DNA of 64,000 bases from Paenarthrobacter sp. A20 (GCF_024168825.1 NZ_JALJWH010000001.1:3782001-3846000), one strand, 5' to 3'; positions 20,445-30,484 are shown, numbered from the stretch's first letter. Numbers and translations: made by a program. Notes: generated by a model not told the origin, from the sequence alone.

Positions 20445-21791
20445 TCAGGCAGTGGTGACGCGGACGTGCAGGTCCTCTTCTGCAGGCGTCCATTCCGCGG
20501 GGTCGGCGTCCACCTGCTCACCGGTGCGGATGTCCTTGACCTGGTGCTTGCCGTCGTCGTCGGTGAACCACACGAAGGGGATACCGCGCCGATCAGCGAA
20601 CTTAATCTGCTTGCCGAACTTCTCAGCCTTCGCCGCGACTTCGGTAGCGATGCCCCGGCCACGCAATTGCGCGGCAATGTCCTGGGCCGCAGACCAGCTG
20701 TCGTCAGTATTCAGGGCGACCAGTACCGCAGTGGGCACTGCCCTTGAGGCCGTTGCCAGTTCCTGGCTGAGGATGCGCGAAACGAGCCGCGTGACACCGA
20801 TGGAAAGGCCGACGCCGGGGAACTTGCGGTTGCCCTTGCTCGCCAGGGCGTCGTAGCGGCCGCCGGAGCAAATGGAACCCAGCTGCTCGTGCCCCACCAG
20901 TACGGTTTCAACGACGGTCCCTGTGTAGTAGTCCAGGCCGCGGGCGATGCTCAAGTCAGCAACAACCTTGCCGGGGGCGCGCAGGACGGCCGCCTGGATG
21001 ACCTGTTCCAGTTCGTTGAGACCTTCTTCGAGAAGCTCGTCAGTGACACCCAGGGCGCGCACCTGCTGGACGAACGAAGTATCTTCCGTGCGGATACCCG
21101 CCAGTTGCAAGGCAAGGCCTGCTTGCTCATCCGTCGCGCCGAGCTCACTCTTCAAGAGCTCAGCGACCTTGGCCGCACCGATCTTCTCCAGTTTGTCGAT
21201 ACTGCGCAGGACACCTGCAGTGTCCGTCAGGCCGATGCCGCGGTAGAAGCCTTCGGCCAACTTCCGGTTGTTGATCCGGAGCCGGAAATCCGGAATCGGC
21301 AGGGCGCTCAAGGCCTCGGCAATGACCAAGGCGATCTCGACGTCGTAGCGGAATGGGAGCTCTCCGTCGCCCACGACGTCGATGTCTGCCTGCGTAAACT
21401 CGCGGGCGCGGCCTTCCTGGGGGCGCTCACCACGCCAGACCTTCTGGATCTGGTAGCGGCGGAACGGAAACGCCAAATAGCCGGCGTTCTCCACCACGTA
21501 ACGGGCGAAGGGAACTGTCAGATCGAAGTGCAGTGCCAGGGCATTGGGGTCAGCCTTATCCGACTTGGCCGCCTCACCTTCATCGTCCTGAAGCCGGCTC
21601 AGGCCGTAAACCTCTTTGTCGATCTCGCCTTTACGGAGCAACTGCCCGACCGTTTCAACCGCCCGGGTCTCGATGGAGGAGAATCCATGCAGCTCGAACG
21701 TCTTCCGGAGCGTGTCCAGCACATGCAGCTCCACCAACCGCTCCTGGGGAAGCCACTCGGGGAATCCGGACAGGGAGGCGGTACGAGCCAT
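20445..21791 (-). CDS. hisS: Histidyl-tRNA synthetase
   Basis: A class II synthetase charging tRNA-His. It has 448 residues, starting MARTASLSGFPEWLPQERLV. Motif 2 appears around WRGERPQEGRAREFTQADID, and the histidine-A signature ARGLDYYTGTVVE and a C-terminal anticodon domain (from about 345) follow. ATG start with GAGGAGAC upstream. Divergent from the cyclophilin-like gene across a 208-base region that contains a nine-base inverted repeat. Confidence 0.97.
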   Translation of the reverse strand: MARTASLSGFPEWLPQERLVELHVLDTLRKTFELHGFSSIETRAVETVGQLLRKGEIDKEVYGLSRLQDDEGEAAKSDKADPNALALHFDLTVPFARYVVENAGYLAFPFRRYQIQKVWRGERPQEGRAREFTQADIDVVGDGELPFRYDVEIALVIAEALSALPIPDFRLRINNRKLAEGFYRGIGLTDTAGVLRSIDKLEKIGAAKVAELLKSELGATDEQAGLALQLAGIRTEDTSFVQQVRALGVTDELLEEGLNELEQVIQAAVLRAPGKVVADLSIARGLDYYTGTVVETVLVGHEQLGSICSGGRYDALASKGNRKFPGVGLSIGVTRLVSRILSQELATASRAVPTAVLVALNTDDSWSAAQDIAAQLRGRGIATEVAAKAEKFGKQIKFADRRGIPFVWFTDDDGKHQVKDIRTGEQVDADPAEWTPAEEDLHVRVTTA

Positions 21792-21888
21792 GGTGGAAAA
21801 GTCTCCTCGAAGAAAGTTGACGCCGACGCCGGCCCGGCAGCTTTAAACGCCCGTTCGGCGTTTACAGGGCGGGCGTCCAGCCGGTCAT

Positions 21889-21919
21889 GCATAAACTATG
21901 TGCGGCAGCCAGTTTATGC
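21889..21919. promoter_or_regulatory. Nine-base inverted repeat in the hisS / cyclophilin divergent promoter region
   Basis: GCATAAACT (21889-21897) and AGTTTATGC (21911-21919) are perfect reverse complements separated by 13 bases. The site lies about 98 bases upstream of hisS and 81 upstream of the isomerase gene. It may be an operator or a pair of facing promoter elements; no regulator is identifiable. Confidence 0.4.
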
Positions 21920-21999
21920 TTTCCGCGCGTGCACATCTAATGCAGCATGCCCGGGTTCCTGTCGGCAGCCTCGGAAAGTGGACACAATCAGGAGGACTC

Positions 22000-22800
22000 T
22001 TGGCAACAAGGTCGCGGGATGACCGCGAAGCGAAACGTCGCATTCGGCAGATGGAAGCCAAGCGTGCCCTGCGGCAGGAACAGGGCAAGCGGCGCAAACG
22101 CGACAACACCATCGCCGTCGGCGCGGGTGCAGCGGCCGTGGTCCTCGCCGTCGTGCTTCAACTGACGGCCTTCAGCTCCAACCCCACCGAGGCCGAGTTT
22201 GCCGCGGCCGAGGCCGGCCTCAGTTCCCCCTCAGCATCGCCGTCGGCTTCTGCGTCGAACAGCCCCGACGTTCCCAGCCCTGACACGGCAGCGGGAAAGA
22301 CCTTTACCGGTGAGCTCGCATTGAACGGCGGAGTAGTCGGAATCGAGTTGAACGGCACAGCGGCACCACAGGCAGCCGCGGTCTTCAAGTCCCTGAGCGA
22401 CGCTGGCTACTACAACGGGAAGTTCTGCCACCGCCTGACAACGTCCGAAACATTCGGGCTCCTGCAGTGCGGCGCCACCGACGAAAACGGGGCAGACGAC
22501 CCCAACTACCGATGGGGTCCACTGGAAAACGCGCCCGCAGACAACAAGTACCCTGCGGGGACCATTGCCGTGGCGCGCACCGGGAACGACGCATACGGTA
22601 ACGGCCACCAGTTCTTCGTCGTCTATAAAGACACCACCATCCCGGCAGACGCCGCGGGCGGGTACACCATCGTGGGCAAGGTAACCAGCGGGTTGGACGT
22701 GGTCACCAACATCGCCGCCGCAGGCCTGAAAACCGGCGAAAACGCCAGCGACGGCGCCCCTGTGGCACCTGTCACGATAGACTCGTTTTCTCTGAAGTAA
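22000..22800 (+). CDS. Membrane-anchored cyclophilin-type peptidyl-prolyl isomerase
   Basis: A 266-residue protein. I chose the TTG at 22000 (LATRSRDDREAKRRIRQME) because AGGAGG lies five bases upstream; longer in-frame starts lack a ribosome-binding site. A charged N-terminus is followed by a transmembrane helix (about residues 38-58), a Ser/Ala/Pro-rich linker and a cyclophilin fold. The usual FHR motif is KFCHRL, the GFxxQGGD loop is FGLLQCGAT, and GHQFFVVY is conserved. It is therefore an extracytoplasmic PPIase of the actinobacterial PpiB/PpiA type, with unverified catalytic activity. Confidence 0.88.
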   Translation: MATRSRDDREAKRRIRQMEAKRALRQEQGKRRKRDNTIAVGAGAAAVVLAVVLQLTAFSSNPTEAEFAAAEAGLSSPSASPSASASNSPDVPSPDTAAGKTFTGELALNGGVVGIELNGTAAPQAAAVFKSLSDAGYYNGKFCHRLTTSETFGLLQCGATDENGADDPNYRWGPLENAPADNKYPAGTIAVARTGNDAYGNGHQFFVVYKDTTIPADAAGGYTIVGKVTSGLDVVTNIAAAGLKTGENASDGAPVAPVTIDSFSLK

Positions 22801-22866
22801 CCAGCTCCAGGCCCCGGCCCGGGGTGCATTACCTTAGCAGTCCCTCCAAGCGAAAGACTTTTAGCG

Positions 22867-24429
22867 GTGACAGACAGTCAGAAATCCGACGAAACAGCAG
22901 TAGTGGCCAACGAAGAAGCGGTCGAGGCAAACGGCACCAACAGTTCTGAGACCCCCGACGCAACGGCACCAGCTGCGGAGCCAACCCAGGCTGAGTCCGC
23001 AGCATCCGAGGCCGGGGAACCAGCTACCGATGCCGAGGCTGCAACCGAACCGGCCGCAGCCGCCCCGGCCGCACCGCGCCCGGTCCCGTCCGCAGCTCCT
23101 TCCCCAGCGGCATTTGCAGCACGTCCCAAGGCTCCCGCCGCCGTCGTTCCTGCCGCCCCGGCTGTGTCCGCTGCCTCACTCGCCGAGGCCGCCAAGTGGG
23201 GTCGGGCTGAAGGTGACGGCCACGTCTTCCTGACGCTCGACGGCGAAGAAATCGCCGTTGGCCAATACCCCGGCGTCAGCCCTGACGAAGCTTTGGGTTA
23301 CTTCGCCCGGAAGTTCGACGACATCATCGCCCAAGTGGTCCTTTTGGAACACCGCGTGGAGTCCAAGGCACCCGCAACGGACATGCAGAAGACCGTCACC
23401 CATCTTCGTGAGCAGCTGGCTGAGCGCAACATGGTGGGCGACATCCGTTCCGCCGAGGCTCGCTTGGACGCCCTTTCCACCCAGGTCGTGGAACTGGAAA
23501 AGTCCGAGAAAGCTGCCCATGACGCCGTGCGCGCCACTGAACTTGCAGCCCGGGAAGCGATCGTGGCCGAAGCAGAGTCCATCGCCGGCCAGGACCCCGC
23601 GCAGATCCAGTGGAAGACCTCCAGCGCCCGCATGAACGAGTTGTTCGAGACCTGGAAGGCCGCGCAGAAGAGCGGCGTCCGGCTTGGTCGGAGCAACGAA
23701 GATGCCCTCTGGAAGCGGTTCCGTTCTGCTCGAACAGTGTTCGACCGTCACCGCCGTGCCTACTTCTCGCAACTGGACAGCAACAATTCCGCTGCAAAGT
23801 CCGCCAAGGAAGCTTTGATCGCCGAGGCCGAGGCCCTCTCGTCGTCCACCGACTGGGGATTCGCTGCCGGCGAGTACCGCAGGCTGATGGACCAGTGGAA
23901 GGCAACTCCACGTGCCAGCCGCAAGGACGATGACGCACTGTGGGGCCGCTTCCGCGCCGCCCAGGATGTCTTCTTCAGCAACCGCCAGGCCGCGAATGAC
24001 CAGATCGACCAGGAATACACGGCCAACCTGGTGGTCAAGGAGCAATTGGTAGCCGAAGCGCAGGCACTGCTGCCCATCAACGACCTCAACGCTGCCAAGA
24101 AGGCCCTTCAGTCCATCCGTGACCGTTGGGAAGACGCAGGCAAGGTTCCCCGCGGGGATATGGGCCGCATTGAGGCAGGACTGCGGAAGGTTGAAGACGC
24201 AGTCCGGGAGGCCGAGGAAGAGAAATGGCGCCGGAGCAACCCCGAGACAAAGGCCCGCACCAACAGTGCGCTCTCACAGCTCGAAGCCGCCATTGCCGGC
24301 CTCACAGACGACCTTGAAAAGGCCGAGAAGGCCGGCGACCAGCGACGCATCAAGGCTGCACGCGAGGCATTGGAAGCCCGTCAGGCATGGCTGGACCAGA
24401 TCCAGCGTTCGGCGAGCGACCTCGCCTAG
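22867..24429 (+). CDS. DUF349-repeat protein
   Basis: A 520-residue soluble protein. Residues ~1-105 are Ala/Pro/Glu/Thr-rich and disordered. The rest is helical, with at least three DUF349-type modules marked by spaced Trp/Phe residues (IQWKTS...LWKRFRSARTVF, YRRLMDQWKATP...LWGRFRAAQDVFF, IRDRWEDAGKVP). DUF349 proteins have been linked to ribosome or RNA binding in other bacteria (E. coli YfbQ/ProQ-neighbour families are unrelated); the function here is unknown. GTG start. It is followed by a long hairpin and then by the AbiEi-like gene. Confidence 0.88.
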   Translation: MTDSQKSDETAVVANEEAVEANGTNSSETPDATAPAAEPTQAESAASEAGEPATDAEAATEPAAAAPAAPRPVPSAAPSPAAFAARPKAPAAVVPAAPAVSAASLAEAAKWGRAEGDGHVFLTLDGEEIAVGQYPGVSPDEALGYFARKFDDIIAQVVLLEHRVESKAPATDMQKTVTHLREQLAERNMVGDIRSAEARLDALSTQVVELEKSEKAAHDAVRATELAAREAIVAEAESIAGQDPAQIQWKTSSARMNELFETWKAAQKSGVRLGRSNEDALWKRFRSARTVFDRHRRAYFSQLDSNNSAAKSAKEALIAEAEALSSSTDWGFAAGEYRRLMDQWKATPRASRKDDDALWGRFRAAQDVFFSNRQAANDQIDQEYTANLVVKEQLVAEAQALLPINDLNAAKKALQSIRDRWEDAGKVPRGDMGRIEAGLRKVEDAVREAEEEKWRRSNPETKARTNSALSQLEAAIAGLTDDLEKAEKAGDQRRIKAAREALEARQAWLDQIQRSASDLA

Positions 24430-24454
24430 CTTCTCCTGACGATTCGGTATTCTG

Positions 24455-24496
24455 CAGGCTCTGTTCCGGTTATCCACATAACCGGGGCGGAGCCTG
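24455..24496. terminator. Long hairpin after the DUF349 gene
   Basis: Outer stem CAGGCTC / GAGCCTG and inner stem CCGGTTAT / ATAACCGG around a CCAC loop. The inner part contains TTATCCACA (24470-24478), identical to a consensus DnaA box. A terminator is the simplest reading, although no strong T-run follows. Confidence 0.6.
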
Positions 24497-24530
24497 TACT
24501 CGTAGGTCGCGGGCACGGAATGATCGGTGG

Positions 24531-25133
24531 ATGGTCCCCGCTGCTGCTGCCCCGTCCCTCTTGGAGCCTGTCATCCCCGAGCTCTACTCCCCCAGTCTCA
24601 TCTTTTCGTGGAACGAGCTCCAGAGCATGGCCTTTGACGGCATTCTCCTGCCCCTCTACGGCAAAAGTTATGCCTCCCCGGGCATCGCTGTCACGCATCG
24701 TCTCAGGGCCCGCGCAGCAGCCCTCACGGTTCCAGAACGGATCCGGACAAAGGTAGTTGCCGGCCGACTCACCGCAGCCTGGATCTATGGGTGCGCAAAC
24801 CCGCCCGAACACCTGTCCCTGTTGGTTGACGCGAAGCACCGCATCTCAAGCCTGCGGGGAAGCACGGCGTGCAGTCTCCATGAGGTGAGGCTGGGCCAGA
24901 TGGACGTGGTGAGCCTCGGTGGAATGCTGGTGAGCAGCCCTCTTCGTACCGCGGCAGACATCGCCTTGCACGTCGAAAGCGATCGCGCCTTGCCTGCTCT
25001 TCGACGCCTCCTGGACAAGGAAGATCTGGGTGTCCGGCTGCGGCTGCTCACCTTGGCCGTCGAAGCAGTCCCACGGGTACCCCACAAGCGGCGTGCCCTG
25101 GAAACCTTGTCACAGCTGGCTTCCCAGTCCTGA
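24531..25133 (+). CDS. Orphan AbiEi-antitoxin-like protein
   Basis: A 200-residue protein from the ATG at 24531 (MVPAAAAPSLLEPVIPELYS). It has the layout of actinobacterial AbiEi-type proteins: a short winged-helix-like N-terminus with KSYASPGI (compare GVY), and then a domain with AAWIYGCANPPEHLSLLV, HEVRLGQMDVVSLGGMLVSSPLRTAADIA. The GGxxVTSPxRTxxDLA-like block is characteristic. No AbiEii nucleotidyltransferase toxin is adjacent, so it is an orphan and need not be an antitoxin. It is convergent with relA, two bases apart. Confidence 0.6.
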   Translation: MVPAAAAPSLLEPVIPELYSPSLIFSWNELQSMAFDGILLPLYGKSYASPGIAVTHRLRARAAALTVPERIRTKVVAGRLTAAWIYGCANPPEHLSLLVDAKHRISSLRGSTACSLHEVRLGQMDVVSLGGMLVSSPLRTAADIALHVESDRALPALRRLLDKEDLGVRLRLLTLAVEAVPRVPHKRRALETLSQLASQS

Positions 25134-25134
25134 A

Positions 25135-27528
25135 CTAGCTGCGGCGCCTGTTGCCAGTAGTGCGGTAGACGTCAAAGACACCGTCGATGCGCCGCACGGC
25201 GTTCAGTACGTGGTGCAGGTACTTTGGATCGCCCATCTCGAAAGCGAACTTCGAGATCGCCACCCTGTCACTCGAGGTGTGAACCGAGGCGGCGAGGATG
25301 TTGACGTGGTTCTCGGACAGGATGCGGGTCACATCGGACAGGAGGGATTTACGGTCCAGTGCCTCCACTTGGATTTCCACGAGGAAGACACTTGACTGTG
25401 TCGGAGCCCATTCCACTTCGACGATTCTGTCCGGCTGGTCCCGGAGCCCGGAGACGTTGGTGCAGTCTGTCCTGTGGACGGATACTCCTGAGCCGCGCGT
25501 AACGAAGCCGAGGATGGGGTCCGGTGGCACCGGGGTACAGCAACGGGCCAGCTTGACCCAGACATCGCCCACGCCGCGGACTATGACGCCGGAGTCCGAG
25601 AACTTGGACTTGGCAACCTGCGTGGGAATGCTGACTTCGTCGAGGTCTTCGTCCGGGGTTTCATGGCCGCCCAAGTGCTCGACGAGCTTTTCCATGACGG
25701 ACTGGGCGGACGTATGCCCGTCACCGACGCCCGCGTAGAGCCCGGAGATGTCGACGTAGTGGAAGTCTTCGGCGACAGCTGACAGTGCGTCATGCGTCAT
25801 GAGGCGTTGCAATGGGAGGTTCTGCTTACGCATTGCCCGTGTCAGCATGTCCTTGCCCCGGTCGATCGCTTCTTCGCGACGTTCCTTCGTGAACCACTGC
25901 CGGATCTTGTTGCGTGCACGCGCAGACTTGACGAAGTGTTGCCAGTCCTGGCTGGGGCCGGCTCCTTCGGCCTTGGAAGTGAAGATCTCCACCCAATCGC
26001 CGTGGTTGAGCTCACTGTTCAGCGGGACCAGCTTGCCGTTGACACGGGCACCGATGGTCCTGTGACCCACCTCGGTATGGACGGCATAGGCGAAGTCCAC
26101 AGGAGTGGAACCCGCCGGAAGGGCCATGACCTCGCCTTTGGGTGTGAAGACGAAAACTTCCCGTGCGTTGATTTCGTATCGCAGGGAGTCCAGGAACTCG
26201 CCGGGATCAGACGTTTCCTGCTGCCAGTCGACCAGCGACCTCAGCCAGCCCATGTCGCCATCACGAGGACTGCCAGGGCCTTGCGCGGTCCGGTTGGGTT
26301 GGTCCTTGTACTTCCAATGCGCTGCCACACCGTATTCTGCCCGGCGGTGCATCTCATGGGTACGGATCTGGATCTCAACGGGCTTGCCGCCCGGGCCAAT
26401 CACTGTGGTGTGCAGAGATTGGTACATGTTGAATTTGGGCATGGCGATGTAATCCTTGAAACGCCCCGGCAGGGGGTTCCATCGCGAATGCAAGGTACCC
26501 AGGGCTGCGTAACAGTCCCGGACGGAGTCCACCAGGACGCGCACGCCCATGAGGTCGTTGATGTCGTCGAAGTCCTTATCCCTGACGATCATCTTTTGGT
26601 AAATGGAGTAGTAGTGCTTGGGCCGGCCAGTGATGGTCGCCTTGATCCGCGCGGTCCGAAGATCATCCGCTATCTGGTTGCGGATGACGCTGAGGCTCTT
26701 TTCGCGCTCCGGCGTACGGTCGCCCACCATGCGCACGATTTCTTCGTACACCTTGGGGTACAGGGCGGCGAAGGACAGGTCTTCGAGCTCCCATTTGATG
26801 GTGTTCATGCCCAGGCGGTGGGCCAGGGGCGCGAAGATTTCCAAGGTTTCGCGGGCCTTGCGCGAGGAGGACTCAGCAGAGACGAAGCGCCATGTGCGTG
26901 CGTTGTGAAGACGGTCGGCCAACTTGATCATCAGGACGCGGATGTCTTTGGCCATGGCCACGACCATCTTGCGGACGGTTTCCGATTGAGCGGCCTCGCC
27001 AAAGCTGACCTTGTCCAGTTTGGTCACACCGTCCACCAGCATGGCAACCTCGGGACCGAAATCCCGTGTCAGGTCAGCGAGGGTGTAGGGGGTGTCCTCC
27101 ACGGTGTCGTGAAGCAACGCCGCCGCCAACGTGGTACCCGTCATGCCGAGCTCAGCCAGGATGGTGGCCACCGCCACAGGATGGGTGATGTAGGGATCAC
27201 CGCTCTTGCGCTTCTGGCCCTGGTGGCTTCGCTCCGCAACGGCGAAGGCCCGCTGGATCAGGTCAAAATCTTCTTTGGGGTTGTTGGCCCGCACCGTCCG
27301 CAGCAAGGGTTCCAGGATCGGAGAGTACGGAGCGACACCGCGGCCAGTCAGCCGGGCAAGCCGGGAACGTGTGCGCTCCCGCCGCCCGGGGAAGGTGGGA
27401 CGCACGCCAGGGGTATCGACCGGAACCGCGCCTGCAGTCCGTCCAGCCACGCTTGTTGCCGGAACCGCCACAGCATTGTGGCCGTCTTCCCCGCCCGCCG
27501 GTGGTGCCGACGTCGCACGTTCTTCCAC
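25135..27528 (-). CDS. relA: Bifunctional (p)ppGpp synthetase/hydrolase (RelA/SpoT, Rel)
   Basis: The single long Rel enzyme of actinobacteria, which makes and breaks the alarmone (p)ppGpp. Domains in order are HD hydrolase ([10 protein letters not shown]), synthetase ([34 protein letters not shown]), TGS ([20 protein letters not shown]), a helical and zinc-finger-like region, and ACT. The intact HD motif indicates that hydrolase is active. I prefer the GTG at 27528 ([10 protein letters not shown]) because GAGGGG lies seven bases upstream; this gives 797 residues. An upstream GTG at 27543 is possible. Confidence 0.95.
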   Translation of the reverse strand: MEERATSAPPAGGEDGHNAVAVPATSVAGRTAGAVPVDTPGVRPTFPGRRERTRSRLARLTGRGVAPYSPILEPLLRTVRANNPKEDFDLIQRAFAVAERSHQGQKRKSGDPYITHPVAVATILAELGMTGTTLAAALLHDTVEDTPYTLADLTRDFGPEVAMLVDGVTKLDKVSFGEAAQSETVRKMVVAMAKDIRVLMIKLADRLHNARTWRFVSAESSSRKARETLEIFAPLAHRLGMNTIKWELEDLSFAALYPKVYEEIVRMVGDRTPEREKSLSVIRNQIADDLRTARIKATITGRPKHYYSIYQKMIVRDKDFDDINDLMGVRVLVDSVRDCYAALGTLHSRWNPLPGRFKDYIAMPKFNMYQSLHTTVIGPGGKPVEIQIRTHEMHRRAEYGVAAHWKYKDQPNRTAQGPGSPRDGDMGWLRSLVDWQQETSDPGEFLDSLRYEINAREVFVFTPKGEVMALPAGSTPVDFAYAVHTEVGHRTIGARVNGKLVPLNSELNHGDWVEIFTSKAEGAGPSQDWQHFVKSARARNKIRQWFTKERREEAIDRGKDMLTRAMRKQNLPLQRLMTHDALSAVAEDFHYVDISGLYAGVGDGHTSAQSVMEKLVEHLGGHETPDEDLDEVSIPTQVAKSKFSDSGVIVRGVGDVWVKLARCCTPVPPDPILGFVTRGSGVSVHRTDCTNVSGLRDQPDRIVEVEWAPTQSSVFLVEIQVEALDRKSLLSDVTRILSENHVNILAASVHTSSDRVAISKFAFEMGDPKYLHHVLNAVRRIDGVFDVYRTTGNRRRS

Positions 27529-27628
27529 AGAAGTACCCCTCACAACCGATTTAATTCTCCCAGTCTATTCCCGCATGTGAATGCTTCTGCAACTGGGCAG
27601 CACATGACGAACGGGCGGGCAAGTCAAA

Positions 27629-27662
27629 GAGCCGGCCCCCGCATAGGCGCGGGGACCGGCTC
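27629..27662 (-). terminator. secF terminator
   Basis: GAGCCGG...CCGGCTC stem with an inner CCCCGC/GCGGGG stem, followed on the minus strand by TTTGACTT. It lies 17 bases after the secF stop. Confidence 0.8.
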
Positions 27663-27679
27663 ACAATCAAACTACAGCC

Positions 27680-28669
27680 TTAAACAGTGGCTTCAGCCCT
27701 TCGGTGGCTGACCTTCTTGGCCTGCTTCACAAGGTCAGGCTCACCTTGTCGCAACCATGCATACAGGGGTGCCGCAATGAAGATCGTCGCCGCCGTACCG
27801 ATCAGGATGCCGACGAACAATGCCAGCGAAAGGTCGCGCAGCGTTCCCGCACCGAGAAGCCCGGCACCGATGAAGAGGATCGCTGCCACCGGGAGTACAG
27901 CCACCATCATGGTGTTGATGGAGCGGACCAGCGTTTGGTTGACGGCCAGGTTGACCTCTTCGCCAAAGGTGCGGCGCGTTGAGGTGGAAATGTCGGCAGT
28001 GTTTTCGCGAATCTTGTCGAAGACCACCACAGTGTCGTAAAGCGAGTAGCTGAGGACGGTCAGGAAGCCAATGATGGCCGACGGCGTGACTTCAAAGTCA
28101 CTCAGGGCGTACACGCCCGCTGTGGTGAACATCGTGACGAGCATGCCAACAAGGGCCGACAACGACATCTTCCAGGTCCTGAAGTACAGCGCCATGAGGA
28201 CAGCCGCCAAACCAACAAACACCACCAGGCCGATGAGGGCCTGCCTGGTGACATCCTGTCCCCAGGTCGGGCCCACGAAGTTGGATGTCACTTCGTTCTC
28301 AGTGACGCCGTAAGCGCTGGTGAGGGCATCCTTGATGCGGTTCGTCTCGTCGTCGGTCAACTGGTCCGTCTGAATCCGCATGGTGTTGCCCGCCACGTTT
28401 GCGACACGGGGAATGGCGCCCGGTACGACGTCGTGCACGGCCTTTTCGCCGAGGCTCGCATCGGTGGTGCTCACGTTGGAGACGGTGAACTCCGAGCCGC
28501 CGCGGAACTCGATGCCAAGGTTGAAGCCGCCCTTGGCCACCGGGATAAGGATGGAGAGGGCCACGGCAACAGCCGCGATAATGAACCAGATCTTCTTCGA
28601 ATTGACGAAGTTGTAGGAGCGCTTGCCCGTGTACAGCTCATGGCCGAAGGTTGCGAAGCTCGTAGTCAT
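27680..28669 (-). CDS. secF: Protein translocase subunit SecF
   Basis: SecF works with SecD to use the proton motive force in late Sec export. It has 329 residues, with six predicted transmembrane segments and a periplasmic loop after TM1 (GFNLGIEFRGGSEF). The C-terminal block LVRSINTMMVAVLPVAAILF is conserved. Its start shares one base with the secD stop (TAATG), so the pair is translationally coupled. It ends at a strong terminator. Confidence 0.97.
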   Translation of the reverse strand: MTTSFATFGHELYTGKRSYNFVNSKKIWFIIAAVAVALSILIPVAKGGFNLGIEFRGGSEFTVSNVSTTDASLGEKAVHDVVPGAIPRVANVAGNTMRIQTDQLTDDETNRIKDALTSAYGVTENEVTSNFVGPTWGQDVTRQALIGLVVFVGLAAVLMALYFRTWKMSLSALVGMLVTMFTTAGVYALSDFEVTPSAIIGFLTVLSYSLYDTVVVFDKIRENTADISTSTRRTFGEEVNLAVNQTLVRSINTMMVAVLPVAAILFIGAGLLGAGTLRDLSLALFVGILIGTAATIFIAAPLYAWLRQGEPDLVKQAKKVSHRRAEATV

Positions 28670-30420
28670 TACTTCTCCTCCTTGGTTGCCTTGGAGGAAC
28701 CAGTCAGCTGGCCCTTCTCGGCAAGACGCCGTTCGGCGATGGTCATGCGACGTTCGGCTTCGGCAACAGCACCGGTATTGCGCGCACGCACGGGTGTGGG
28801 CTTCTCATCGGGCGTACGGAGCCGCCCCGCGCCACGGTACAGCGGAATTGCACCAAGACGGTCCGGGGAAAGGCCCGAGAAACGGTGTCCTTCTCCGAAG
28901 AACTTGGTACGGGCCAAGACCTGCAGCATGGGGTGCGTGAACATGAACACGACCAGGAGGTCGGCCAGGGCCGTCAGGCCCAACGTGAAGGCGAAGCCGC
29001 GCACGTTGCCAACCGCGACGAAGTAGAGGACAAGTGCAGCCAGGAGGTTGACAGCCTTGGATGCCAACACCGTCCGCTTTGCCCGCTTCCAGCCGTTTTC
29101 GACGGCAGATACCAGTCCACGGCCTTCGCGGAGCTCATCGCGGATGCGCTCGAAGTAAACGATGAATGAGTCCGCGGTCTGTCCGATAGCCACGATCAAA
29201 CCGGCCACACCGGCAAGGGAGAGTCGATAATTCTCGGTCCACCCGAGGATCGCAATGGCCAAATAGGTCAGGACACCGGCCACCACGAGGGAGGCGATGG
29301 TTACCAGGCCAAGGGCCCGGTATTGGAAGAGGGAGTAAACCACCACCAGGAACAAGCCGATCATGCCAGCCAGCAACCCGAGGCGAAGCTGGTCGCCACC
29401 AAGAGTGGCCGAGATCTGCTCCTGCGACTGGATCTCAAAGCTGATCGGAAGCGCGCCGTAGCGAAGCTGGTCGGAAAGCGCTTTGGCACTCGCCTGGGTG
29501 AAGTTGCCAGTGATCTGCGGGCGTCCGTCAGTAATCACTGCCAGGGAACGGGGCGCGGAAATGACCTTGTCGTCCAGGACAATGGCGAACTGCGACTTGG
29601 GATCGTCGGTTCCTTGGGCCTGCGCCGCTACGTAGTACTGGTTGAGCCGCTCGGTGACGGCCTTGAACTTCTCTGTGGCATCGGCGTTAAAGACAATGTT
29701 CACGCCCCAGGAGTTGGTGACCGAACCCTGCGCGCCCTGCACCTGGGAGAAGGTGGAGTCGCTGATGTCCTGGCCCCGGACTTCTACCGGCCCAAGGATG
29801 TACTTGATGGCGGGCGTCGTGGACGTGGCAGCTTCGCAGGTCACCAGGGGCTTGGCCGGATCGGAGCGTTCACGCCTTTCGGTCGAAGGATTGACGCAGT
29901 CGAGAGCTTCGAATTCCTTCTGGACTTCGGGGGTAATCCAGTTGACATCACTCGCGTTGGCCGGCTCGGCCGTCGGCTTGTTCAACTGGTCATCCGGTGT
30001 GCGCGATTCCACGGGAACGGCGGCGGGATCGCCATAGGTGATCACCGGGCGGAAGTTCATGTCGGCCGAAGCCTGTATCAAGTCGCGGGTTTCCTTGGAC
30101 GGAGTTCCCGGAAGGCTGACCACAACATTGCGGCCGGACTGGGTGCTGATTTCGGCTTCAGCAACGCCGGAGCCATCCACACGCTGCCGGATGATGGCAA
30201 CAGCCTGGTTGAGCTGCTCCTCATTAATCTCGCTGGATCCCTCAACCCTGGGCGCCAGGATCATCTGGGTTCCGCCTTCGAGGTCCAAAGCCAGCTTGGG
30301 AGCCCAACTGGCGTTGCCAGTTACCACTCCGCCAGCCAGGACAGCGGTGAGTACAACGAATATTGCTCCAAGCCAGGTCAGCACCCTGCGGGCTGAATTT
30401 TTGGGGCCGGTCCGTGCCAT
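28669..30420 (-). CDS. secD: Protein translocase subunit SecD
   Basis: SecD has a large extracytoplasmic P1 domain between TM1 (about residues 13-33) and five C-terminal transmembrane segments. It has 583 residues. Family blocks include LALDLEGGTQMIL, FAIVLDDKVISAP and GQTADSFIVYFERIRDE. The cytoplasmic C-terminus is basic and polar. Gene order yajC-secD-secF is conserved; a hairpin at 30447-30484 separates it from yajC. Confidence 0.97.
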   Translation of the reverse strand: MARTGPKNSARRVLTWLGAIFVVLTAVLAGGVVTGNASWAPKLALDLEGGTQMILAPRVEGSSEINEEQLNQAVAIIRQRVDGSGVAEAEISTQSGRNVVVSLPGTPSKETRDLIQASADMNFRPVITYGDPAAVPVESRTPDDQLNKPTAEPANASDVNWITPEVQKEFEALDCVNPSTERRERSDPAKPLVTCEAATSTTPAIKYILGPVEVRGQDISDSTFSQVQGAQGSVTNSWGVNIVFNADATEKFKAVTERLNQYYVAAQAQGTDDPKSQFAIVLDDKVISAPRSLAVITDGRPQITGNFTQASAKALSDQLRYGALPISFEIQSQEQISATLGGDQLRLGLLAGMIGLFLVVVYSLFQYRALGLVTIASLVVAGVLTYLAIAILGWTENYRLSLAGVAGLIVAIGQTADSFIVYFERIRDELREGRGLVSAVENGWKRAKRTVLASKAVNLLAALVLYFVAVGNVRGFAFTLGLTALADLLVVFMFTHPMLQVLARTKFFGEGHRFSGLSPDRLGAIPLYRGAGRLRTPDEKPTPVRARNTGAVAEAERRMTIAERRLAEKGQLTGSSKATKEEK

Positions 30421-30446
30421 TATCGATCTTCCTGTTATCGCCGGAC

Positions 30447-30484
30447 AGCCGCCGGCTGACGCTGGTGAGCGTCTGCCGGCGGCT
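30447..30484 (-). terminator. Hairpin between yajC and secD
   Basis: Stem AGCCGCCGGC / GCCGGCGGCT with a continuing GACGCT / AGCGTC inner stem and a GGTG loop. There is no T-run on the minus strand, so it may only partially reduce readthrough into secDF. Confidence 0.6.

Noticed and set aside
24470..24478. Replication origin signalled by the DnaA box
   Set aside because: Only one box, no AT-rich unwinding region, and no dnaA or dnaN nearby.
25792..27711. A 639-codon frame antisense to relA
   Set aside because: Shadow of the Rel enzyme, which has HD, synthetase, TGS and ACT domains on the minus strand.
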